A DNA stretch of 64,000 nt from contig NZ_CP033831.1 in assembly GCF_003812745.1 (NCBI RefSeq), positions 3,038,001 through 3,102,000 of the forward strand. The letters run 5' to 3'. Within the stretch, counting starts at the first letter, position 1. Each line of letters opens with the position of its first letter. Below, piece by piece: positions 1 to 17,830 of this stretch. The notes beneath the pieces were generated by a model that saw nothing but the letters and a program-made list of their open reading frames with translations, made no database searches and was not told where the DNA came from. Made by a program: the position numbers and the translations under genes. Source of the DNA: Serratia sp. FDAARGOS_506 (GTDB taxonomy: Bacteria > Pseudomonadota > Gammaproteobacteria > Enterobacterales > Enterobacteriaceae).

Positions 1-2343
<2,343 letters not shown>

Positions 2344-2357
2344 CCGGTAAGAGTTAA

Positions 2358-3500
2358 ATGAAAAAGATTTGTTATTTTATCAACTCAGATTGGTACTTTG
2401 AACTGCATTGGGTTGAAAGAGCGCTGGCGGCTAAGGCTGCTGGCTATGAAATCCACGTTGTCAGCCACTTTGTGGGAGACGACATTCAGCAAAAGTTGTC
2501 TGAGAAAGGTTTTATCTGCCACGACTCATCGGTATCTGAGCTGTCCATCAATCCGATCAATTTCTTTGGTTCATTGACCAAGGTATGGTCGTTGCTCAAA
2601 AAAATTAACCCTGACGTACTGCATTGTATCACTATCAAACCTTGCTTGATGGGGGGGTTCTTCGCGCGTTTTTACAATAAGCCCATTATTTTAGGCTTTG
2701 TCGGGCTTGGGCGCGTCTTTATGGAGGATAAATTGTCGATGAACGTCATTCGTTATCTGACGTTACATTCGTACAATCATATTTTCAAAAACCCAAAATG
2801 CTTGCTGGCCTTTGAGCATGAACACGATCGCGATCGGCTTCTGGCGCTCACTGAAGCGAAGAAAAGCCAAACGGTTGTGATCGACGGTGCAGGGATCAAT
2901 CCTGATATCTATCATTACTCGCTGGAAATCAACCGCGAAAAACCGGTCGTCTTGTTCGCCAGCCGTTTGCTCTGGAGCAAAGGATTGGGCGATCTGGTCG
3001 AGGTGAAAAAGCGGTTGGTGCATAAAGGCGTTGATTTTGTGCTTAATGTTGCGGGAATTTCCATTGTTGACGATCCGGATGCTATTCCGCTGTCGCAAAT
3101 AGAAGAATGGCATCAGCAAGGGCTCATCAACTGGTTGGGTCGTTGCAGCGATGTCTATAGTCTGATTGAAGCTTCTAACGTTGTCGCTCTGCCTTCTACG
3201 TATTCAGAAGGCATTCCGCGTATTTTGCTGGAAGCGTCTTCGGTTGGGCGTGCTTGCATCGCTTATGACGTGGGCGGTTGCCAAAGTCTGATTATTGATG
3301 AGTACACCGGAAGTCTGGTAGAGATGCGTAATATCGATGTCTTGGCAGTGAAGTTGGAGCAGCTGCTTACCAGCCCAACCAAGCGCGTCGAGATGGGGGT
3401 GCGCAGCCGTGAGCGTATCGAGAGCAAGTTCGCTTCATCATTGGTGATCGATGACACGTTGAAACTCTATCAGCGGGCTATTGCTAATGGAACTTATTGA
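2358..3500 (+). CDS. wbbO: GT4-family galactosyltransferase, WbbO-like
   Basis: A 380-residue GT-B fold enzyme. Visible landmarks are the donor-domain opening VVLFASRLLWSKGLGDLV (residues near 195-212) and the EX7E-type segment PSTYSEGIPRILLEASSVG (near 278-296), both typical of GT4. In the D-galactan I system WbbO acts early, adding galactose to the undecaprenyl-diphosphate-GlcNAc primer; that role is carried over from the family and from gene order. A ribosome-binding site (TAAGAG) precedes ATG 2358, 14 bases after wbbN. The 3' end overlaps the next gene at a TTGA, so the downstream gene is coupled. Confidence 0.87.
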   Translation: MKKICYFINSDWYFELHWVERALAAKAAGYEIHVVSHFVGDDIQQKLSEKGFICHDSSVSELSINPINFFGSLTKVWSLLKKINPDVLHCITIKPCLMGGFFARFYNKPIILGFVGLGRVFMEDKLSMNVIRYLTLHSYNHIFKNPKCLLAFEHEHDRDRLLALTEAKKSQTVVIDGAGINPDIYHYSLEINREKPVVLFASRLLWSKGLGDLVEVKKRLVHKGVDFVLNVAGISIVDDPDAIPLSQIEEWHQQGLINWLGRCSDVYSLIEASNVVALPSTYSEGIPRILLEASSVGRACIAYDVGGCQSLIIDEYTGSLVEMRNIDVLAVKLEQLLTSPTKRVEMGVRSRERIESKFASSLVIDDTLKLYQRAIANGTY

Positions 3501-4699
3501 TTAAAAGAGGTGTTTTGGCTTTCTTCGCGAAACTATGGACGAAAAAGAGCGAAAAGGACGTTCCGGTTCCGCCAGTGAAATTATTCTATCTGGTATCAGC
3601 TGCGGGTATGCCTAATTTTGGCGATGATATGTTGACGCGATTTTGGGTAACGGAATTGCGGCGGCGTTTCCCTAGCTGCACCATTTATCTGGATGCCGTT
3701 GACGCCGTAGTTGCCTCAGGGTTGTTTCCCGGAGTGCGATGCGTGGATTATCTATGGCGGCTGGTGCAAGCGTTGGGCAATGATGGTTCCCTGGAAGATA
3801 AGCTTGCCGATCCGTACACGCTACCGTTACGTGAACGTTTGATGTCCAAGGCGTTTACCTCTGCCGCCAGCATTCATCTACTGGGGGGAGGATATATTAA
3901 TGAGCTCTGGGGCGCCAACTCGCGACTAATTGAAGTGGCGGCATATTTTGCCAAAAAATACCAGCTCGCGTGTTATGCAACCGGACTAGGATTGCAACCG
4001 CTCTCATCTGAAAAGGCCGAGCAACTTGCACCTTACATTCGCCAGTTTGACCAGTTTGATGTCAGAGATAGTGCGAGTTATGAGATTTTAGCGCCATTTG
4101 GGCTACCACAACTCAGTTTTACAGGTGACGATTATTTTGCTTTTTCGTCCCATCCTGTCGGGCACATTATAGAGGATGAGTCGTCCACTTTACATCTGTG
4201 CATTCATACCGAGTTGTCTGAGGATGATGTTCTCACTGGGAATTTATTGGGCTTGCTAGGACAATCGACAACGATATTCCTGGAGAAGCATCCGAACGCT
4301 AGGATTAAGTTTTATGAATTTCGGCCGGGTTCAGATGGGATTTTCTTCCGTCAAATTCTTGAACTTTTCCCCCAGGCTGAGTTTGTGTCGTTTGAGCAGG
4401 TTTGGCACGATGGTTTGACATTCACTACGCATGATTTTTGTATCAGCTCGCGTTTTCATTTTCAGGTCATCGCAGCCAGCTTTGGCATACCAGGGGTCGC
4501 GCTTTCGTGGTCTGATTACTATGACAACAAGTTTTCCAGCCTGCAGAGCATGTCAAACTGGCCAATGATTCGGCCGGATATCAGCCCGGAAGTATTACGG
4601 GGTATCTTATCGTCGTTTTCGTGCGGAGACTGTCAACAGGGGCTGGAGCAGGTCCAACTGTCCAAACAGCTTTTATTGACGCAGTTGTACAATTTTTAA
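3497..4699 (+). CDS. polysaccharide pyruvyltransferase-fold protein at end of O-antigen operon
   Basis: A 400-residue protein with the layout of the polysaccharide pyruvyltransferase superfamily: PNFGDDML near residue 38, LLGGGYINELWG near 127, and SSRFHFQVIAASFGIP near 316, where the RFH histidine is the usual conserved residue. The most upstream start is TTG 3497, inside the wbbO stop; no ATG lies before the NFGDD motif, so a start at or near here is required. It could transfer pyruvate to galactose, but the galactofuranosyltransferase module of WbbM (family GT111) also has this fold, so a galactan-modifying glycosyltransferase is a real alternative. No counterpart is recalled at this place in the Klebsiella operon. 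Confidence 0.75.
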   Translation: MIKRGVLAFFAKLWTKKSEKDVPVPPVKLFYLVSAAGMPNFGDDMLTRFWVTELRRRFPSCTIYLDAVDAVVASGLFPGVRCVDYLWRLVQALGNDGSLEDKLADPYTLPLRERLMSKAFTSAASIHLLGGGYINELWGANSRLIEVAAYFAKKYQLACYATGLGLQPLSSEKAEQLAPYIRQFDQFDVRDSASYEILAPFGLPQLSFTGDDYFAFSSHPVGHIIEDESSTLHLCIHTELSEDDVLTGNLLGLLGQSTTIFLEKHPNARIKFYEFRPGSDGIFFRQILELFPQAEFVSFEQVWHDGLTFTTHDFCISSRFHFQVIAASFGIPGVALSWSDYYDNKFSSLQSMSNWPMIRPDISPEVLRGILSSFSCGDCQQGLEQVQLSKQLLLTQLYNF

Positions 4700-4704
4700 C
4701 GCTT

Positions 4705-4830
4705 TATAATCTGTTGCAAAGCCTATCGCACCAATCACTACCCACCCGGCTCAATCCTGAGTTAACATGTGTGCCACATCACAAAACCTGTTGGCCCGCG
4801 TTGCCAACAGGGTCATCCTCAGACAGGAGT
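4705..4830 (+). promoter_or_regulatory. gnd leader: TATAAT box and hairpin before gnd
   Basis: A perfect TATAAT lies at 4705-4710, just after the preceding stop codon; no well-spaced -35 is evident. Downstream, CCTGTTGGC at 4787-4795 pairs perfectly with GCCAACAGG at 4803-4811 (9 bp stem, 7-base loop), 11 bases before the GACAGGAG ribosome-binding site of gnd at 4823. This suggests a separate gnd promoter with a structured leader. Function is inference. Confidence 0.45.
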
Positions 4831-4835
4831 TCCTA

Positions 4836-6242
<1,407 letters not shown>

Positions 6243-6261
6243 GTTATTGCTTGATGATAAG

Positions 6262-6296
6262 AACCGCCAGGCTAATACCTGGCGGTTTTTTATATT
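6262..6296 (+). terminator. rho-independent terminator after gnd
   Basis: AACCGCCAGG pairs with CCTGGCGGTT around a CTAATA loop and is followed by a T-run (TTTTTATATTTT). It ends gnd transcription 20 bases after the stop. Confidence 0.9.
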
Positions 6297-6304
6297 TTGA
6301 AGAC

Positions 6305-7111
6305 TTACTTGATAAAATAGGTGTTTGGAAAGTAATTCATCAAGGAGTGGTCATAGACAGACTCATTTTTGTAATATGAGTTAGGATAGAAATTAACTTC
6401 CATACCTAACAGCGACCCTAAAATTGCGACATGTAACCTGTCTGTATTAACTGCTTTATAATCTTGTAAGAAACTGATAAGTGAACGGGTTGAATTTCGT
6501 GCGAGATTGACATTGTCCCAATAGTCACCATTCCATGTTAGAGATATGTCATGATTATTTTCATGATGCAGCTTAGTCAATGACTCTGAATCAGTCCGAT
6601 AGCAAGATGCTATTTCCTTGGTCGGTGCTACATCGTTGATATATTTATCTTTATCGAGATAAAATGCCATATCCTGTGTCAGGATAATTGACTCGTCTGG
6701 AATATAACCTAATTTTAATAAACGCTCATACGAGGTTTTCTCTCGACAACAGATAAAGAGATTTTTTATATTTTCCTTGAAAAAATCAGTGTATCCGAAA
6801 ATGGTTGAAGGAAATATAATTACTTTGGCAAAATTTGAAATGTTATTCTGTATGAAATCACGGCCTTCAGCGTAATAGTTCTCAATTAAATTTCCGCCAC
6901 CGCCAAAAAGCAGTACGTGCTTTTCTGGACTGTATTTTTCTGAAGATATAAACGGAGAGTAATCAAATCCATTGGCCTCCAAATAATCATATGTTGCTGC
7001 GGCGATAACGCCATCGCCTGCATTTCCTGGGTTTGCTTTATAGACAAAATGATAGCTTTTACAAAGTTCTCGCAGCATTGAGGTAAATTGGTTTTCATTC
7101 TTATGGGACAT
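6305..7111 (-). CDS. polysaccharide pyruvyltransferase family protein
   Basis: A 268-residue protein with the superfamily signatures NPGNAGDGVIAAA near residue 29 (glycine-rich N-terminal motif), LLFGGGGNLIENYY near residue 65, and TDRLHVAILGSLLG toward the C-terminus, where the DRLH histidine is conserved. It would transfer a pyruvyl ketal or, as in some relatives, a sugar onto a surface glycan. ATG 7111 was chosen because GAGG lies 7 bases upstream on the minus strand; a longer form starting at 7204 is possible but has an unconvincing N-terminus. The gene is markedly AT-rich compared with gnd and his, points back toward gnd and is divergent from the next glycosyltransferase, suggesting acquired accessory DNA. 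Confidence 0.8.
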   Translation of the reverse strand: MSHKNENQFTSMLRELCKSYHFVYKANPGNAGDGVIAAATYDYLEANGFDYSPFISSEKYSPEKHVLLFGGGGNLIENYYAEGRDFIQNNISNFAKVIIFPSTIFGYTDFFKENIKNLFICCREKTSYERLLKLGYIPDESIILTQDMAFYLDKDKYINDVAPTKEIASCYRTDSESLTKLHHENNHDISLTWNGDYWDNVNLARNSTRSLISFLQDYKAVNTDRLHVAILGSLLGMEVNFYPNSYYKNESVYDHSLMNYFPNTYFIK

Positions 7112-7278
7112 TTTTGACCTCATGAATTCAAATGATGGATAAGCAGAAAACAGGCATCTACTCAAGTTTCTTGCCACAGTACAGAAAGAGCTGTTGTTCG
7201 ACAAGACGGTTGTAGTGTAAAGATTGTGATAGCAATAATCAATGCAAGTTATTAGAACGACTCAAAGGATAGGTTTGT

Positions 7279-9492
7279 ATGAAAAAAGTTCTTATAGTTA
7301 CTCCTGATATCGAAGGCCCGATCCGAAACGGAGGAATTGGAACGGCTTTTACCTCTTTGGCTGTAAACATGGCAAAGTCAGGCTTTGCTGTAGAGGTCCT
7401 TTATACATGTGGCGATTACTCTGAATCTGGTGAGAGAAAAATAGATCATTGGATTGAGGTATATGAAGAGCACGGTGTTAAGCTGAAAGTACTGCCTGCA
7501 CTAACAGATATAAATATTGATGCTCCTTATTTCCGAAGAAAAAGCTACGCAGTCTATGAATGGATGAAGGAGAGTGAAAGAGCGCCTTATGATATTGTCA
7601 TTGCTTGTGAATGGCAGGCCGATCTTTATTACACGCTTCTCGCAAAAGGGCAGGGGCTGTTCTTTGCGGATACCAAATTCATTATTAACACGCATAGTTC
7701 TACACTCTGGGCTGATGAAGGAAATTATCAACTTCCGTACGACCAAAACCACATGGAGCTTTATTTCATGGAGCAAAAGGTCGTCGAAATGGCTGATGAG
7801 ATTATTAGTCCGTCACAATACTTGTTAGACTGGATGCGGGATAAAAATTGGATTCTGCCTGCGGCAAGTCATGTAATTCTTAACTGTGAACCTTTCTCAA
7901 TCAATCCAGTTGATGATGCAATAATCCCAACGCGCTCTAAGAAAACAACTACTGGTATTGAACTCATTTTCTTTGGCCGCCTGGAAACCAGAAAAGGATT
8001 AGATATTTTCCTGCGGGCCTTGCATAACCTGAAAAAAGACGAGTTGGCCAAGATATCGGCAGTCACATTTATGGGTAAAGCTGTAGTTGCGGAAGGTTTT
8101 AACTCCATTGAACATATAAGAACGAAAACAGATTCGCTCGATGTCAAAGTTAATATTATTACTGACTATGATCGCACACAAGCTGATGCTTATATCAAAG
8201 GGGAGAATACACTCGTTGTCATTCCTTCTTTAGTTGAGAACTCCCCTTATACAGTATACGAAAGTTTGATCGGTGGTGTTAACTTTATAGCCTCTTCGGT
8301 TGGCGGTATAAAAGAGCTGATTCCTGTAGAGAACCATCCTGAGATTATATTTGAACCAACACCTAGTTCCTTGTATCAAAGAATTACTTTGCGACTTGAC
8401 AATCTTCATGTTAAATCACAGTTGGTTAAAAACGTTGATGAAATTAAAACGAGTTGGATTGATACGCTTAGCGAGTCTTTTGAGCCTCCTCGCTTGCAGG
8501 TTGACGCAAATTTAGAACCGTTGGTGAGCGTATGCTTGGTTCATCATGATCGAAGTCATTTGCTGCAACAGGCAATCGCCTCGCTAAAAACGCAAACCTA
8601 TTCCAACTTTGAGGTTATTCTCGTTGACGATGGAAGTGTCAAGGATGAGTCTCGGCGCTATCTAGACCTTCTAAATAAAGAGTTCTCTGAGAAAGGCTGG
8701 AAGATTATCAAGAGCTCTAATAATTATTTAGGCGCTGCTCGTAACTTAGCCGCAAAACACGCATCTGGCGAGTTTTTGATCTTCATGGATGATGACAATG
8801 TTGCTAAACCGCATGAAATTGAAACATTCGTGCGTGCGGCGGTTCACTCCGGCTGTGATCTTTTGACAACACCGAGTGATTTGATTTATGGGGATGAGTT
8901 CCCATCGCCGTTCCGTAAAATGAAGGACTGTTGGTTACCCTTAGGTGCAGATCTGAACGTAGCCAGCTTTGCTAACTGTTTCGGTGATGCTAATGCAATG
9001 ATCAGAAAAAGTGTTTTTGACAGCGTTGGCGGTTTTACTGAAGACTATGGTATCGGGCACGAAGATTGGGAATTCTTCTGTCGCGTCGCCTTGGCTGGAC
9101 ACAAGATGCAGTTGGTGCCTGAAGCTTTATTCTGGTACCGAGTCGCTAATACAGGCATGTTAATTAGTGGAAATAAAGGAAAGAATAACTTCCGCAGTTA
9201 TCGACCATTCATGTCTCCTGATAATCGAATTCAGTATACTATGGGGCTGATCCCATCTTATATCGATAAAATTCAGCGACTGGAACGCGATCTGGCATTC
9301 TATCGTAATAATCCTAATGTTAACGGAAGCGCCGAGGTTGGTATAATCAACGAAAAACTTGATTACCTCATTTCTCAGCAGCGTGATGGCTGGGCACATG
9401 ATCGATTTAATGCACTGTATGCCGCTGTAAATAAAAGAGGTTTCTTCTATCGTGTCGCAAGGAAAGTATTTAATACTCTTCGCGGACGCTAA
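7279..9492 (+). CDS. two-domain glycosyltransferase, GT4 fused to GT2
   Basis: A 737-residue fusion. Residues 1 to about 400 form a GT-B (GT4) module: glycine-rich RNGGIGTAF near residue 18, IFFGRLETRKGLDIFL near 232 and an EX7E-type segment ENSPYTVYESLIGG near 319. Residues from about 414 form a GT-A (GT2) module beginning LVSVCLVHHDRSHLL, with ILVDDGS and the metal-binding FMDDDN near 502, and GIGHEDWEFFCR near 594. The last 90 residues contain a short coiled-coil-like heptad stretch (IQRLERDLAFYRN). Such fusions make two linkages of one glycan. Start has AAAGGATAGG upstream. AT-rich, alone between gnd and his, so probably an accessory surface-glycan gene; substrates unknown. Confidence 0.88.
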   Translation: MKKVLIVTPDIEGPIRNGGIGTAFTSLAVNMAKSGFAVEVLYTCGDYSESGERKIDHWIEVYEEHGVKLKVLPALTDINIDAPYFRRKSYAVYEWMKESERAPYDIVIACEWQADLYYTLLAKGQGLFFADTKFIINTHSSTLWADEGNYQLPYDQNHMELYFMEQKVVEMADEIISPSQYLLDWMRDKNWILPAASHVILNCEPFSINPVDDAIIPTRSKKTTTGIELIFFGRLETRKGLDIFLRALHNLKKDELAKISAVTFMGKAVVAEGFNSIEHIRTKTDSLDVKVNIITDYDRTQADAYIKGENTLVVIPSLVENSPYTVYESLIGGVNFIASSVGGIKELIPVENHPEIIFEPTPSSLYQRITLRLDNLHVKSQLVKNVDEIKTSWIDTLSESFEPPRLQVDANLEPLVSVCLVHHDRSHLLQQAIASLKTQTYSNFEVILVDDGSVKDESRRYLDLLNKEFSEKGWKIIKSSNNYLGAARNLAAKHASGEFLIFMDDDNVAKPHEIETFVRAAVHSGCDLLTTPSDLIYGDEFPSPFRKMKDCWLPLGADLNVASFANCFGDANAMIRKSVFDSVGGFTEDYGIGHEDWEFFCRVALAGHKMQLVPEALFWYRVANTGMLISGNKGKNNFRSYRPFMSPDNRIQYTMGLIPSYIDKIQRLERDLAFYRNNPNVNGSAEVGIINEKLDYLISQQRDGWAHDRFNALYAAVNKRGFFYRVARKVFNTLRGR

Positions 9493-9493
9493 G

Positions 9494-9522
9494 AAAAAAA
9501 CGCCGCAATATGCGGCGTTTTT
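9494..9522. terminator. bidirectional terminator between convergent genes
   Basis: AAAAAAACGCCGCA and TGCGGCGTTTTT form a stem with A- and T-runs on both sides, so it can stop transcription from both the glycosyltransferase and the convergent downstream gene. Confidence 0.9.
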
Positions 9523-9529
9523 ACAAAAA

Positions 9530-10171
9530 TCACAGTATCTTTGTTACGTTATTGATGATTTTATCCCAACCTTCAATTGAAATGTCGTCGGCTTGACTAT
9601 AATCTGCAAAGCGATCTATGTAAGAAATTAATATGTTATCGTCATAACGTTCAACCTCGCCAAGCTTGTTTTTGTCATCGCTTTGAAATACTACTAATAT
9701 CTTGGCTTTACCAGATTGATTGAGTTTATTTGCCAATTCTTCCATGACAGACATATCAATTTGATTATTATTCTTTTTGATAACAAAAACTCTATTTCCT
9801 TCTTTTAGGGAATTGTAGAATTTGTTAACCAGATAATCGATTTTTCCCTTCTCTATCAGGTATTTTTCCTTTCTTTTATCCTCATCATCTTCAAACTCCC
9901 AGCGCTCACCAAACTGTTGACTAAAGAGCTCAGTATGGAATATAACGCCGTTCGATTTATCAATCAGCATATTTCTCCATGTGGGCTGGAGATTATGATA
10001 CTGGTAGAATCCGTTAAAATCACTGGAAATGAGATTGAGAAGATCCTGGTGTTCCTTGATGAGCGACCAGCGGAATAAACTACCGCTCTCGATGCCTTTT
10101 TTACGCAAATAGAAACCAAACTCGCAATTATCACCCATGCTTTCGAAGCATGAAAGTTTCTCACTTCCCAT
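9530..10171 (-). CDS. hypothetical protein with N-terminal GDNCEFG motif
   Basis: A 213-residue soluble protein. Near the N-terminus it has ESMGDNCEFGFYLRKKG followed by SLFRWSL; this Cys-containing signature (consensus roughly SLGDNCEFG..QR..G...L.LLRW) recurs in proteobacterial proteins, often near glycosyltransferases, and its function is not known to me. The middle (residues 115-175) alternates beta-like strands (VFVIKKN, KILVVFQSD), suggesting an alpha/beta fold. ATG 10171 is preferred over TTG 10180 because AGGA is at usable spacing. AT-rich like the two genes before it, convergent with the GT fusion. Could be a glycan-modifying hydrolase or transferase; no function is claimed. Confidence 0.7.
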   Translation of the reverse strand: MGSEKLSCFESMGDNCEFGFYLRKKGIESGSLFRWSLIKEHQDLLNLISSDFNGFYQYHNLQPTWRNMLIDKSNGVIFHTELFSQQFGERWEFEDDEDKRKEKYLIEKGKIDYLVNKFYNSLKEGNRVFVIKKNNNQIDMSVMEELANKLNQSGKAKILVVFQSDDKNKLGEVERYDDNILISYIDRFADYSQADDISIEGWDKIINNVTKIL

Positions 10172-10324
10172 AGTTGCCAATCCTAAATTGTTGTAGGCCT
10201 AATCTAATTTTAAACCAAAAATAATTTGATGAAGCAAGATATTTTTAAAATGTGAGGCATCTGTGAAAATTTTATGGTGTGTAAAGGACAGAACCCAACG
10301 AAAGTCGAGCCCTGTCGGTGGTGG

Positions 10325-10932
10325 CTATTTCTGATGCCGCTCGCGCAGCCGGCCGATCACCGCGCTCAGATCCAGATCCTGGTCCTGCAGCAGCACCAGC
10401 AGGTGATAGATCAGGTCCGAAGCTTCGTTGGTCAGCTCTTCGCGATCGTTGACCGTGGCGGCCAGCGCGGTTTCCACACCTTCCTCCCCGACCTTCTGCG
10501 CGATGCGCTTGGTGCCGCTGGCGTACAGGCTGGCGGTGTACGAGCTGTCCGGGCTGGCGTGCTTGCGCTCCGCCAACAGCTGCTCCAGCTGATAGAGGAA
10601 TGTCCAATCGCTGGCGGCTGGGTGGAAGCAGCTGCTGTTGCCCAGGTGGCAGGTCGGGCCGTTCGGGTTGGCCAATACCAGCAGCGTGTCGTTATCGCAG
10701 TCCGGCGTGATGCTGATCACCTTGAGAAAATGGCCGGAGCTTTCCCCTTTGGTCCACAGACGCTGCTTGGTGCGCGAGAAGAAGGTGACGTTACCGCTCT
10801 GTTCGGTGGTCGCCAGCGCCTCCGGCGTCATGTAACCCAGCATCAGCACTTCGCCGGAAACGGCGTGCTGCACGATGGCCGGCATCAGGCCGTCGGTTTT
10901 TTCCCAGTCCAGCTGGTTTCTCTGTTGTTCTG

Positions 10933-10939
<7 letters not shown>
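10325..10939 (-). CDS. hisI: bifunctional phosphoribosyl-AMP cyclohydrolase / phosphoribosyl-ATP pyrophosphatase
   Basis: Catalyses steps 2 and 3 of histidine synthesis. The 204-residue protein has the HisI half first ([14 protein letters not shown], zinc ligands in DCDNDTLL and [12 protein letters not shown]) and the HisE half from about residue 115 ([19 protein letters not shown], the acidic pyrophosphatase helix [13 protein letters not shown]). The fusion is the enterobacterial norm. It is the last gene of the his operon and overlaps hisF by 7 bases. I see no clear intrinsic terminator in the 150 bases downstream. Confidence 0.97.
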
Positions 10940-16480
<5,541 letters not shown>

Positions 16481-16484
16481 GGCG

Positions 16485-17384
16485 TTACTCCATCATCTTT
16501 TCAATCGGCAGCACCAGAATCGAGCTGGCGCCGAGCGCTTTCAGTTTTTCCATGGTTTCCCAGAACAGGGTTTCGCTGCTCACCATGTGCATCGCCACGC
16601 GGTTCTGCGCGCCGGCCAGCGGCAGAATGGTCGGGCGCTCGGCGCCCGGCAGCAGCGCGACGATCTCGTCCAGCTTCTCGCTCGGCGCGTGCAGCATGAT
16701 GTATTTGGATTCACGTGCCTGGATCACGCCCTGAATGCGGGTCATCAGGCGATCGATCAGCTGCTGTTTGGCTTCCGGCATGTCGCCGTCGCGCTGGATC
16801 AGGCAGGCCTTGGAGCGGTAGATCACTTCCACTTCGCGCAGGCCGTTGGCCTCCAGCGTGGCACCGGTGGAAACCAGATCGCAGATGGCGTCGGCCAGGC
16901 CGGCGCGCGGTGCCACTTCCACCGAGCCGTTCAGCAGGCAAGATTTAAAGCGCACGCCCTGCTTGTCGAGGTATTGCTTCAGCAGGTGCGGGTAAGAGGT
17001 GGCGATGCGGGCGTCCTGCAGGCTTTGCGGGCCGGCGTATTCGGCGTCGAGCGGGGTGGCCAGCGACAGGCGGCAGCCGCCGAAATCGAGGCGGCGCAGG
17101 GTGAAGTAACGCGGGTCCTCGCCCTGAGCGCGGCGGCTGAGCAGCTCTTCTTCCAGCACGTTTTCGCCGATGATGCCCAGATCGACCACGCCGTCCATAA
17201 CCAGGCCCGGAATGTCGTCGTCGCGCACGCGCAGGATATCGATCGGCATGTTCTCGGCGAAGGCGATCAGGCGCTGTTGCTGCAGGTTGATCTTGATGCC
17301 GCAGCGCGCCAGCAGCTCCTGGGATTCATCGCTCAGGCGGCCCGACTTCTGCATTGCGATCCGTAAACGTGTCTTGTCCAGCAT
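16485..17384 (-). CDS. hisG: ATP phosphoribosyltransferase
   Basis: First, feedback-inhibited step of histidine synthesis. The 299-residue protein is the long hexameric form: catalytic domains carry [36 protein letters not shown] and the PRPP-binding region near [12 protein letters not shown], and the C-terminal regulatory domain of about 75 residues follows ([21 protein letters not shown]). It is the first structural gene after the attenuator and leader peptide, so its expression should respond to histidyl-tRNA charging. Confidence 0.97.
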   Translation of the reverse strand: MLDKTRLRIAMQKSGRLSDESQELLARCGIKINLQQQRLIAFAENMPIDILRVRDDDIPGLVMDGVVDLGIIGENVLEEELLSRRAQGEDPRYFTLRRLDFGGCRLSLATPLDAEYAGPQSLQDARIATSYPHLLKQYLDKQGVRFKSCLLNGSVEVAPRAGLADAICDLVSTGATLEANGLREVEVIYRSKACLIQRDGDMPEAKQQLIDRLMTRIQGVIQARESKYIMLHAPSEKLDEIVALLPGAERPTILPLAGAQNRVAMHMVSSETLFWETMEKLKALGASSILVLPIEKMME

Positions 17385-17454
17385 GGTAACCTCTGTTTAA
17401 TCTGTAATTTTATGAATTTATTGTAAAAACTATTCTTTCTGTCTGTCCGGAGCC

Positions 17455-17487
17455 AAAAAAAAACCCTCGGAAGAAATCTTCCGAGGG
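17455..17487 (-). terminator. his operon attenuator terminator
   Basis: Read on the minus strand, CCCTCGGAAG pairs with CTTCCGAGGG around a short loop and is followed by nine Ts. It sits between the leader peptide and hisG, the classical position of the histidine attenuator. Confidence 0.93.
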
Positions 17488-17556
17488 CTCTCTCTTGCGT
17501 TCTGCGCGCCACTGGAAGATTAACAAACCGTCTTCCAGCACACATCGCCTGAAAGA

Positions 17557-17604
17557 CTAGTCAGGGTGATGGTGATGATGGTGGTTGAACTGAACGCGTG
17601 TCAT
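17557..17604 (-). CDS. hisL: his operon leader peptide
   Basis: A 15-codon ORF reading MTRVQFNHHHHHHPD and then TAG. The E. coli peptide is nearly the same but with seven consecutive histidines and Lys at position 7; here there are six and Asn. Ribosome stalling on these codons when charged histidyl-tRNA is scarce should prevent formation of the terminator at 17455-17487. The gene lies 70 bases upstream of that hairpin and 172 bases upstream of hisG. Confidence 0.95.
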   Translation of the reverse strand: MTRVQFNHHHHHHPD

Positions 17605-17830
17605 GATGTTTTCTCTAATCAAAGCCGGTAAAAACCGTATGCCAATTAAGCTAAACTATCCGCTGTCCACCGCGCAACCCTTTTTTAACGTCATAAATTT
17701 AATTTATTGAAACAGGTTAGGTTATTAGCCACAGACGGCTTTACCTAACCTTAAGCCGGGCAGATTGTATCGCCGTGCACAGTGGCGTAGCCTTAGGGGT
17801 AGGCGCTGCGATCTTCAGGAGAGGAAGAGG

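Noticed and set aside
10172-10324. A terminator after hisI
   Set aside because: A GACAG/CTGTC pairing exists near 10288-10315 but is weak and has a long loop; not convincing enough to list.
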